Below are positions 7,837-15,336 of a stretch of DNA of 22,002 bases, one piece after another. The notes below the pieces were generated by a model, which was given only the letters and a program-made list of their open reading frames with translations, did no database searches and was not told the DNA's origin. The translations under genes and the position numbers were made by a program. Source of the stretch: Caryophanales bacterium UBA4855 (GTDB taxonomy: Bacteria; Bacillota_I; Bacilli_A; RFN20; CAG-826); assembly GCA_002399785.1 (NCBI GenBank), contig DHEH01000007.1:1-22002 (forward strand), given 5' to 3'. Within the stretch, counting starts at the first letter, position 1, and each line of letters opens with the position of its first letter.

Positions 7837-9168
7837 ATGAAAGAAACAATTAACGGGAAATGTGTGGATTATACTTTTGATGGACAAGGAATAGTTAAAA
7901 ATAATGGTAAGGTTATTTTTGTTCCTGGGTTATTAAAGGACGAAGAAGCAACGATAGAAATTCTTTATCAAAAGAAAGATTTTGATGTTGGTAGAATTGT
8001 TAAGATTAATACCTTTTCACCTTTTAGAATTAAACCAAAATGTCCATGTTCAACTGCTTGTGGTGGATGTTGTTTTCAAGCTTTAGATTATCAAGAACAA
8101 CTTAAACTTAAATTTAATCATGCAAGTGATACTTTAAAGAAAATAGGGGGGATTAGCAAGGGAATTTCAAATATATATGGGATGGAATATCCTTATGAAT
8201 ATCGAAATAAGATTCAAATTCCTTTTGGTTTTGATAGACAAAAAAGAATAATTTATGGCTTCTATAAATATAAAAGCCATGATATTGTTCCTATTGAAAA
8301 TTGTGCTATTGAAGATAAAGTTCACGTCAACATTTTAAAGACAATAAAAGAACTTATGCGAACAATGCATATTGATCCATATAATGAAGATACCAGAAGA
8401 GGCGTTGTTCGTCATGTTTTGATTCGTCATGGAAAAGTAAGTAATGAAACAATGGTTGTTTTTGTTGTTAACCAATTAATGTTTCCTTCAAGAAAGAATT
8501 TTGTTAAAGAATTAGTTAAACAAAATCCATATATATCGACAGTTGTTTTCAATTTAAATGATAGAGATACAAATGTAATTTTAGGATCTAAAGAAGATGT
8601 AGTTTACGGCAGTGGATTTATTTATGACACATTGTGTGGCATTAGATTTAAGATCTCTTCTAAATCTTTTTATCAAGTAAACCATGACCAATGTGAGGTT
8701 CTTTATAATTTAGCTATTAAAGAAGCAGAATTAAAACCAACCGATATAGTTCTTGATGCATATTGTGGAATTGGTACTATTGGATTGATTGCTAGTAAAC
8801 AATGTAAAACAGTAGATGGCGTTGAAATAATTAAAGAAGCAATTTATGATGCAACAAATAACGCTAAATATAACGGAATTACAAATGCAAAATTTGTTTG
8901 TGATGACGCTTCGAATTATATGATGAATAAAAAATACGATGTAGTTTTTGTTGATCCTCCAAGAAAAGGATTAGATGATCCATTTTTAAAGAGTTTATTA
9001 AAAAACGAACCTAATAAAATAATATATGTTTCTTGTGATGTCGGTACTTTAGCAAGAGATTTAAAATTATTAAAAATAAAATATGATGTTAAATCAATTA
9101 ATTTAGTTGATATGTTTCCACATACATTCCACGTTGAAGCAGTAGTATCACTGGTTTTGAAACACTAA
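7837..9168 (+). CDS. rlmD: 23S rRNA (uracil-5-)-methyltransferase, RlmD/RlmCD type
   Basis: SAM-dependent enzyme that makes 5-methyluridine in 23S rRNA (U1939, and possibly U747 in dual-site Firmicute enzymes). The order is a TRAM RNA-binding domain (about 1-60), an iron-sulfur cysteine cluster ('CPCSTACGGCC', residues 69-79) and a Rossmann methyltransferase with 'VLDAYCGIGTIGL'. 'VDPPRKGLD' follows, then the catalytic Cys400 in 'YVSCDVGTLARDL' and the base-like Glu434 in 'FPHTFHVEAVV'. At 443 aa it is full length. The motif after the catalytic Cys reads SCDVGT rather than the common SCNPAT, a modest variation. A GAGG motif 11 bases before the ATG lies in the end of the preceding gene, giving tight coupling. 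TrmA-type tRNA activity cannot be excluded, but the FeS and TRAM layout favours the rRNA enzyme. Confidence 0.88.
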   Translation: MKETINGKCVDYTFDGQGIVKNNGKVIFVPGLLKDEEATIEILYQKKDFDVGRIVKINTFSPFRIKPKCPCSTACGGCCFQALDYQEQLKLKFNHASDTLKKIGGISKGISNIYGMEYPYEYRNKIQIPFGFDRQKRIIYGFYKYKSHDIVPIENCAIEDKVHVNILKTIKELMRTMHIDPYNEDTRRGVVRHVLIRHGKVSNETMVVFVVNQLMFPSRKNFVKELVKQNPYISTVVFNLNDRDTNVILGSKEDVVYGSGFIYDTLCGIRFKISSKSFYQVNHDQCEVLYNLAIKEAELKPTDIVLDAYCGIGTIGLIASKQCKTVDGVEIIKEAIYDATNNAKYNGITNAKFVCDDASNYMMNKKYDVVFVDPPRKGLDDPFLKSLLKNEPNKIIYVSCDVGTLARDLKLLKIKYDVKSINLVDMFPHTFHVEAVVSLVLKH

Positions 9169-9181
9169 TATAGTGAAATTT

Positions 9182-9203
9182 GGCTCATTTTTTGAGCCTT
9201 TTT
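9182..9203 (+). terminator. Rho-independent terminator after rlmD; last core-type feature
   Basis: GGCTCA (9182-9187) pairs with TGAGCC (9193-9198), loop TTTTT, followed by a T tract. Everything downstream in the window has accessory character, so this is a reasonable place to look for an island boundary. I see no tRNA gene or obvious attachment repeat in 9204-9337. Confidence 0.85.
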
Positions 9204-9337
9204 CTTTAGAAAACATTTACTGTTTATCATCAATGAACGTTGAAATTTGAACAATATTGAAAAGGGTGTAGATGGGAAACATGTCTAGTTTTCAGCTAAG
9301 CAAATGATTTATTTTTACTGATGTTTTTTCTAAAATA

Positions 9338-10525
9338 ATGGATATGAATAATCCATTGATTACTAAAGAAGAACTTCAATTAATTGAGAAGAGCAAAAAG
9401 GAATTAAACAAAGCTTTGAAAAACATTTTTTCTGGCCAAATTACATTGAATTTTATGCTTGAAATAATGTATACAATGATGGCAATTTATCCTGATTTGG
9501 AGTCTTATCTTTCTGTTCCTAAAGATATGCAAAGTTTGCTTAGTGGGAAAATGCAAAATGTTTTTTACGTTTTGTGTCAGCATATTGTTGGAGTGCACAG
9601 ATCGCGTATCATTTTTCTTTCAAATGAAGAACGGACAAAACTAGAAGCCGATGACGAATACAAAAGAGAATTGATGGCTGATGTTTATGTAATGATAAAA
9701 CTTCGTCCAAATATTGACTTATTTATAAGAGAGTTACCATTTATTAAAGGAGATAAATTTTTGCTATTTCCTTTGTCTTATTATGTAGCAATCTTGGAAA
9801 CTCGTTTCTTAGCTCTTGCTCCTAAATCTAAAAAGATGCCATTTGTTTACACAAATATTGCCAATAAATCACTCGCGATATTATCGCTTCTTCAAGACAA
9901 TTTTGCCGACTGCTCTTATTCGACATGCAGAATTATTATTGAAGAGTATTTGAGGGCAAATGTGTTTCATAATTGCCCAGTCGCAATTGCAGAATATTAT
10001 AAATTTAGTGAGTACGAATTAAGACAAAGCATTGGTCAACCTTTTCCTGATCAATTTTTAAGTAAATTCGAAAATAGAATCAATAAAGTAGAAAAGAACA
10101 AAATTAATTATTTGCATTATGGATGGGTTGATATCATTCCTAAATACCACAACATAGTTAAAACAAGACCATATACATTTGCTGGTTTAAAAGAATTTAT
10201 TCTTTCAAAATTTAGTAATGATGAATGTAGTGGACAGTTTGAATTGTTGGACTATTATCACAACATGTGTAACGGATATGCTCACGGAAGCATGAATAAT
10301 TCCCGATATCCAATTTTACATTATTTTGAGATATGCTCAATTCTTGCTAATGTAACAGTTAATTCGTATTTTGCTTTATGCGAAGAATTGAATGAACCAA
10401 CAGATATAGAAGGCGTAGATATTATAAAAGAAATAAACAAACACTACGCAATTCTTAAAGAAGCAGAAGCTAAAAAGAGCACAGAAAACTTTGATAGATA
10501 TTATAAAAATTTTAAAATTTATTAA
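9338..10525 (+). CDS. DUF5677-like helical protein at the head of the defence operon
   Basis: All-helical soluble protein of 395 aa with no signal peptide or membrane span. The middle ('LAILSLLQDNFADCSYSTCR' through 'IIIEEYLRANVF', about residues 180-212) and the late 'NGYAHGS' segment resemble DUF5677-type proteins. Those have a repeated 'LL.. ..A....R...E' helix pattern and a conserved His in a helix end, and such proteins are often found in defence islands. I infer no biochemical activity. It precedes the SLATT gene by 54 bases in the same direction and may belong to that operon. There is no ribosome-binding site; TAAAAT (9331-9336) lies just upstream, and the second ATG (9344) would fit a leaderless start. 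Family assignment is from pattern memory only. Confidence 0.6.
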   Translation: MDMNNPLITKEELQLIEKSKKELNKALKNIFSGQITLNFMLEIMYTMMAIYPDLESYLSVPKDMQSLLSGKMQNVFYVLCQHIVGVHRSRIIFLSNEERTKLEADDEYKRELMADVYVMIKLRPNIDLFIRELPFIKGDKFLLFPLSYYVAILETRFLALAPKSKKMPFVYTNIANKSLAILSLLQDNFADCSYSTCRIIIEEYLRANVFHNCPVAIAEYYKFSEYELRQSIGQPFPDQFLSKFENRINKVEKNKINYLHYGWVDIIPKYHNIVKTRPYTFAGLKEFILSKFSNDECSGQFELLDYYHNMCNGYAHGSMNNSRYPILHYFEICSILANVTVNSYFALCEELNEPTDIEGVDIIKEINKHYAILKEAEAKKSTENFDRYYKNFKIY

Positions 10526-10564
10526 TTTTATATGCGATTATCATTTAATGCGTTAATATAAGAA

Positions 10565-10579
10565 AGAAGGGGGCCTTCT
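10565..10579 (+). promoter_or_regulatory. Hairpin that buries the SLATT ribosome-binding site
   Basis: AGAAGG (10565-10570) and CCTTCT (10574-10579) are perfect 6-bp inverted arms with a GGG loop, ending at the base before the ATG (10580). The only Shine-Dalgarno-like sequence (AAGGGGG, 10567-10573) lies in the left arm and loop, so the hairpin would hinder initiation. Confidence 0.55.
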
Positions 10580-11095
10580 ATGGCAAAAACAGCTTTTAAA
10601 GATTCAATTAATCAAACCTACAACTCAATAATTTGGACGCACAAAATACAAAGAACATACTTAGAAGTACTCGAAAAAAGAAGAAAGCTTTTTAAGATAC
10701 TCAAAATTGTTTTTACAGCAACTGCTTCGTTGGCAACTGCTACTTTTGCCTTTTTCAATAATCAAATAGGCACCATTTCATCATCCATTATCACTGCTGC
10801 AACCGTATTTTTTGGTGATATTTTGGATAAAATTGAAACAAAAGAAAATATCCAAATGTTTAAAGACTCATCCACTAAATTGTTTGATTTAAAAAATCGC
10901 CTTCTTGTTTTAAAGGATAAAATAGCTTCTGGTACCATGTCTGAGGAAATGATTGAATTTACTATTGAGTCGATTAATGAGACATATGCATCAAGTCAAA
11001 GAAATTTGCCCACAATACCTGACAGCATTGTTAAAATGGCTGAAGTGAAACTTAAAGAAAGAGAAGATGAAGAAATAGATTTTAATTTATTATGA
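10580..11095 (+). CDS. SLATT-domain two-TM effector of a CBASS-type system
   Basis: Predicted membrane effector that would respond to the cyclic nucleotide made by the adjacent CD-NTase and perturb the cytoplasmic membrane, causing abortive infection. The 171-aa chain has an N-terminal amphipathic helix with charged 'EKRRKLFKILK', two adjacent membrane helices (about 40-59 and 62-80) joined by a very short 'NNQ' turn, and a long C-terminal helical tail. This is the SLATT layout described for SMODS-associated 2TM effectors. The stop codon overlaps the next ATG (ATGA), typical of effector-synthase pairs. Its Shine-Dalgarno is inside a hairpin. The stop is TGA and the next codons in frame are GTT TAA. 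Effector activity is inferred from family and context. Confidence 0.8.
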   Translation: MAKTAFKDSINQTYNSIIWTHKIQRTYLEVLEKRRKLFKILKIVFTATASLATATFAFFNNQIGTISSSIITAATVFFGDILDKIETKENIQMFKDSSTKLFDLKNRLLVLKDKIASGTMSEEMIEFTIESINETYASSQRNLPTIPDSIVKMAEVKLKEREDEEIDFNLL

Positions 11096-12366
11096 GTTTA
11101 AATACAGCTTTTATTAATTTAATAAATAATAATGCCGTAAATAAACAAGATGTTTTAAAAAGTGTAAAAGCAATAGCAAAAAAACTAAATTCTATTTACT
11201 ACGGTATTTCTTATGATGATCAAAATTTTATAGTTTCTGGATCTTACGGAAGGGGGACATCTATTTCATCCAGCGATATTGATGTCTGCTATATTCTTCC
11301 TAATAATGTTTACCAAAGATTTTCTCAGCGTAGAGGCAATATACAATCGCAGCTATTAGTCGAAATAAAAACGCATTTAGAAGAAAGATATCCTAATTCA
11401 ACCATCAAAGGAGATGGACAGGTTGTTGATGCGCTTTTTAATAAAATTTTCATAGAGCTTGTACCTTCTTTCAAACTGTACTCATATTCAAGTGAATTAA
11501 CATATCCTAACACTCACGATAATGGAGAATGGCTTTTAACAAACCCAATAGAACAAAAAAAGGAAGTAGAAAAATTTTGTACTTCTTATCAGATTTATCG
11601 AGATTTATGCATGATTCTAAGATGCTGAAAAGATGAGCAAAACGTCGATATAAAAGGTATTGAAATCGATTTGCTTGTTCACCAATTTTTGTCGAATGAA
11701 TACCAATATTTTGGTATAACAAGCAGCAATATAGATTGGATAGCATGTCTTAAAAAGATTTTTGCTTTCTTGAATTGCGATGCCGTTCGGTCTTTTAAAA
11801 TTTTAGGGGAAAATGAATATAAAGAAATCTCTTTTTCTAAATTTAAGAAAAAAGCTGAAAAAGCATATAAAAAACTTAGCGATGAGGATTTTTGCACGCT
11901 TTGGGATAACTGCATTACTTTATTCGGGAATGGCTTTCCTAGCAACCCATTATATGATTCGAAAGCAGGCGACAAAGAACAATTCATCCAACAGTTATTT
12001 ACAATTAGAATTACAAATAGTTTAAGAATTAATTGTGATGTTTCTTCTGATGGTTTTATGACTAAAAAATTGAAAGAATTGTTGCAACACATTTCACCAA
12101 CGAATAGATTCATAGTTCAGCAATCTAAATCGTTAGAATTTTATATTGAATATTGTGATGTTGAAAGACCATATGACATTTATTGGAAAGTGCGTAATGT
12201 AGGATCAGAGGCTGTTTCCAGAAACCAAGTTAGAGGTACAATTTTTAAAGGAAAAGAGACTCAAAATGAGCATAGTAATTTCCACGGACCACATTACGTT
12301 GAATGTTTTATTGTTAAAGACGATAAATGCGTTGCTAGAGATAGAATTGATGTTCCGATTATTTAA
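11092..12366 (+). pseudogene. CD-NTase (SMODS + AGS-C), interrupted by an in-frame TGA
   Basis: Cyclic-oligonucleotide synthase of the CBASS type. The nucleotidyltransferase core is plain: 'GSYGRGTSISSSDID' with G50-S51 and acidic D62/D64, and a third acid, E122, in 'FIELVPSF'. The C-terminal part, with 'YWKVRNVGSEA', 'RGTIFKG' and 'GPHYVECFIV', fits the AGS-C sensor domain. Codon 179 (11626-11628) is TGA, between 'MILRC' and 'KDEQNVDIKGIEID'. The frame then stays open for 245 more codons to a TAA at 12364-12366. SMODS proteins usually carry Trp in this 'R.WK' position, so a single TGG-to-TGA change explains the break. The product would lack the helical half of the core and the sensor unless TGA is read through. 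Full length would be 424 aa. It overlaps the SLATT stop by 4 bases. Confidence 0.85.
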
Positions 12367-12389
12367 AATCCATCAAATCTCAACTATTT

Positions 12390-12411
12390 GCTCAGAAATG
12401 AGGGCTTTTTT
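12390..12411 (+). terminator. Weak terminator after the CD-NTase gene
   Basis: CTCA (12391-12394) pairs with TGAG (12399-12402) around a GAAA tetraloop, with GGC and six T's after it. The stem is short and bulged. The recombinase gene converges from the other side and its natural stop is at 12410-12412. Confidence 0.45.
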
Positions 12412-14145
12412 ATACAAGAACTACTGTGTAATGTAGTGTCATTAACTTGATTGGATCTCTTAAGAAAATTGTGTTTTCGTAAACAGATTGTCTTTTAATT
12501 ATTTGCTTACGCTTTTCTTTAATATCGTCTACATCCATTGTTCCAGAACCATTAAGAACAAAGACAACGTTGTTTCTATCTAGAACAATAATGGAAGAAT
12601 AAATGCATCGATTACTTCTTTGGTTAACATCTCAGCAGTGAGAGTCTTTCCTTTAAGAATATCTTTAATCTTTTGATAGCGTTCAGATGAATCGCTGGTT
12701 CTTTCTTTTCTTTGACTGAGGTAGGCAATGTCCATTTGGACTGAATTGTATTGGTCCATGGTTTCCGAATACTTGGTATCGAGCTTTCTTTGAATTTCTT
12801 GGTCATTCTTTTTCATACGTTCGTTGAGTAAGAAGTCCAATTGGTTTTCCAATTCTTTTCTTCTATCGTATTTAGCTTGTAAGTCTTTATCGATGTTGGC
12901 TACTTCAAGATTAGTCTCAATAGCCTTAAGTATCTTTTGGAATGCTTTTCCGTTAGATAGATAAATCTTATTAATAACATCAACACAAGCCTCATAAATG
13001 ATAGTGGCGCTTATTGGTTTTGCAACACATCTCTTATTAGTCATGTTTGTCGTTACGTATCCATTACATTGAAACATAATCTTTGGAGTTTTATAACCTT
13101 GAGTCCATTGTCTTCTTTTAAAGGATCTGCCACAGTGATAGCACATAAGCATTCCACTTAGTGGATAGCGGGCATTATATTTAGATAAGTCTCTATTCTT
13201 GCCTCTTGTTTTAAGAGCTTGAGAAGCTAATCTCTTTTGAACTCTTTCCCACAATTCAATGCTGACAATAGGTTCATGAGAATTGCTTACATAGTATTGT
13301 TGAACTTCACCTTTATTTTTTACTGCTTTGTGAGTCAAATAATCAACGGTATAAGATTTTTGAAGTAGTAGGTCACCCTTGTACTTTTCGTTTCTTAAAA
13401 TACCGTTAATTGTGCTTGCGTACCAATAAGGATTACCCGCTGCAGTTTTATAATGTCTAGCTTTAAGTTTCTTCTCAATTGCAGCAGGTCCATAGCCTTG
13501 GTCATATAGCTCAAAGATGTATTTAACAATCTCAGCTTCTTCAGGAACAATAACTAGGTTCCCTTGCTCATCTTTCTTATAGCCAAGGAATCTAGTGCAG
13601 TTAACAAATGGCTTTCCTTCTTTCATCATCTTTTGGAATGTCCATTTAACGTTTTCTGAAATGTGTCTAGATTCTTCCTGGGCCATTGAGGACATAATTG
13701 AGAACATGAATTCATTCTTAGGATCAAAAGTGGACATATGTTCGTTATCGAAATATACCTCAACACCTAATTCCTTAAGTTCTCTAATCGTGGAAATAGT
13801 TAGAACAGTGTTTCTGGCAAATCTAGATATGGATTTAACTAGGATTAAGTCGAGCTTACCTCTTCTAGCATCATCTAGCATTTCTTTAAATCCATCTCTA
13901 CCTTTAATTGAAGTTCCGCTTATCCCCGCATCCGCATAAATCTTTACTAATCTATATGATGGATTATCTAAGATTCGCTTGGTCCATTCTTCAACTTGTT
14001 GGTCATAAGAATTTAATTGCTCATCACTGTCAGTAGAAACACGGCAATAGGCACCTACATTTCTCATTAGAGTCATGTTTGTTTCTTTGTCAGTAATGGC
14101 TGGCATCGCTCTTGTTGGAGCAATAGTGGTAACAGTCTTATTCAT
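12410..14145 (-). pseudogene. Large serine recombinase, frameshifted near the C-terminus
   Basis: Site-specific DNA recombinase of the large serine type used by phages and integrative elements. The N-terminal resolvase domain has the catalytic Ser in 'YCRVSTD' and the Arg in 'SISRFARN'. A recombinase domain with 'FLGYKKDEQGNLVIVPEEAE' follows, then a zinc ribbon ('CYHCGRSFKRR' with later 'QCNGY' and 'KRCVA') and a coiled coil. The start at 14145 (MNKTV) has GGAGG 11-15 bases upstream. In the present sequence the frame ends at a TAG at 12580-12582. After one missing base near 12596-12597 a second frame runs on for 55 sense codons ('SIIVLDRNNVVFV' and onward) to a TAA at 12410. That tail is the expected strand-rich end, so a one-base deletion is likely. 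The catalytic part is intact; the effect on activity is unknown. Confidence 0.88.
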
Positions 14146-14146
14146 T

Positions 14147-14344
14147 TTATGAATACCTCCTATTACATACATCACTCATGTTGCTCGTAACATCAACATT
14201 TATATTCACTATATTTAAGTCTCGAGCAATTCGTTTTGCTTCCACTGGAGTAATGAGTTCTTTAGTTAGTAAAAACGCGAGAACAGCACGCTCAATAGTT
14301 TGTTCTTGTTCTTCAGTTGTATTAATAATTTTATTATCTTCCAT
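14147..14344 (-). CDS. Small SHOCT-like protein preceding the recombinase
   Basis: A 65-aa ORF starting at 14344 (MEDNKIINTT) and ending one base before the recombinase start; the recombinase Shine-Dalgarno lies in its last codons, so the pair is coupled. A purine-rich AGGGGACT motif lies about 9 bases upstream of the ATG. The helix-turn 'LLTKELITPVEAKRIARDL' is like the SHOCT pattern (short helix, 'IT..E', second helix), and such small proteins often sit beside serine recombinases in Firmicute elements. The function is unknown; a recombination accessory role is a guess from position. The frame is open upstream to 14461, but the longer N-terminus has no ribosome-binding site. Confidence 0.6.
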   Translation of the reverse strand: MEDNKIINTTEEQEQTIERAVLAFLLTKELITPVEAKRIARDLNIVNINVDVTSNMSDVCNRRYS

Positions 14345-14393
14345 AAATAAAAGTCCCCTGGGTTTCCCTAGAAGACGTCTATGGTTTAAAACC

Positions 14394-14409
14394 GTGTTTT
14401 TGTGTATCC
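14394..14409. repeat. 16-base near-repeat, copy 1
   Basis: GTGTTTTTGTGTATCC differs at one base from GTGTCTTTGTGTATCC at 18057-18072. The two copies flank the protease-TOPRIM cassette and the repressor switch. A further shared AGAAGACGT lies close to each copy, but in a different order. Confidence 0.5.
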
Positions 14410-14475
14410 GCTTATAGTTTAAATCAATCAAATAAATTGAATAGGTGATGGGAATATGCAAAAAAGTTTTAATGT

Positions 14476-14484
14476 TGTGATAAT
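14476..14484 (+). promoter_or_regulatory. Candidate extended -10 promoter of the protease-TOPRIM cassette
   Basis: TGTGATAAT is an extended -10 element 21 bases before the ATG at 14506. No good -35 is visible. The transcript leader would be about 15 bases and carries only a weak AGAG motif. The rest of 14345-14505 holds the palindromes AGACGTCT and GGTTTAAAACC. Confidence 0.4.
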
Positions 14485-14505
14485 ATTTTGTTTAGAGCCT
14501 AATTT

Positions 14506-15336
14506 ATGGAAATGACTATATCAGAACAACTACTTTATTCAACAGTTAAGATTTGTTGCACATACAATGATGGCAATAGCGGAAGCGGAACAGGATTTAT
14601 ATTTAACTTTTGCAAGAATGCTGAATTGTCTATCCCTTGTGTAGTTACAAATTGTCATGTTATTGAAAACGCTTCTCATATTCATTTTGAATTTTGCAAA
14701 ATGGATAAGCAAGGAAACCCAAATAATCTTGAAACAATCAAATATGATTCTTATGGAACGCAATGGATTAGGCACCCGTCTGGAATTGATTTATGTTGTT
14801 TGCCAATTGGCGCGTATCTCAATTTTCTTAGAAATAGAAATATTGATGTGTTTTATGTTGCACTCGATATCGGTTTAATTCCCGATGAAAAAACAATAGA
14901 AGACTTAGCAGCAATAGAAGAAACAATAATGGTTGGATATCCAATTGGAATTGAAGATTTTTATAATCATAAGCCTATTATAAGAAAAGGAATTACCGCG
15001 ACTCATATTAAGTATAATTATCAAGCAAAAAATGAATTTTTAGTTGATATGGCTTGTTTCCCTGGTTCAAGCGGTTCCCCTGTTTTTATTTTGAATGAAG
15101 GAAGCTACACAAAGAAACACGATGTTATCATTGGAAGCAGATTATTGTTTGTAGGAATTTTATATGGAGGACCACAACACCAAGTTAATGGTGAAGTAGC
15201 TCTTTATTCATTACCAAATTATTATACAAAAACTAGAATACCAACTAACCTAGGATCGGTTATTAAGTCAAGTGAACTTATGAAATTTGAAGAGATTTTT
15301 GCGAAGATAAAAAAAGGAGAGAAGAATGGAATCTAA
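14506..15336 (+). CDS. Trypsin-like serine protease, first gene of the two-gene cassette
   Basis: Cytosolic serine protease of the chymotrypsin/trypsin fold, 276 aa, with no signal peptide or membrane segment. The triad is readable: His51 in 'VTNCHVIEN', Asp95 in 'PSGIDLCCLP', and Ser189 in 'FPGSSGSPVF'. The N-terminal 'GSGTGFIF' strand is typical. It is a lone protease domain without PDZ, unlike HtrA/DegP. Lack of an export signal and its pairing with a nuclease gene suggest an intracellular role, possibly activating or releasing its partner; that is inference. The start at 14506 has only a weak ribosome-binding site, and ATG 14512 is an alternative. Its stop overlaps the start of the next gene by 11 bases. 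Confidence 0.8.
   Translation: MEMTISEQLLYSTVKICCTYNDGNSGSGTGFIFNFCKNAELSIPCVVTNCHVIENASHIHFEFCKMDKQGNPNNLETIKYDSYGTQWIRHPSGIDLCCLPIGAYLNFLRNRNIDVFYVALDIGLIPDEKTIEDLAAIEETIMVGYPIGIEDFYNHKPIIRKGITATHIKYNYQAKNEFLVDMACFPGSSGSPVFILNEGSYTKKHDVIIGSRLLFVGILYGGPQHQVNGEVALYSLPNYYTKTRIPTNLGSVIKSSELMKFEEIFAKIKKGEKNGI

Noticed and set aside
9204..9337. Attachment site or tRNA at the core-accessory border
   Set aside because: No cloverleaf or long direct repeat can be seen; GAAAC/GTTTTC pairing near 9272 is too short to mean much.
11679..12113. 144-codon open frame on the minus strand opposite the CD-NTase
   Set aside because: The plus-strand frame has SMODS and AGS-C motifs; the antisense product has no recognisable features or ribosome-binding site.
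13595..13939. 114-codon open frame on the plus strand inside the recombinase
   Set aside because: It lies opposite the resolvase catalytic domain, which is clearly coding.
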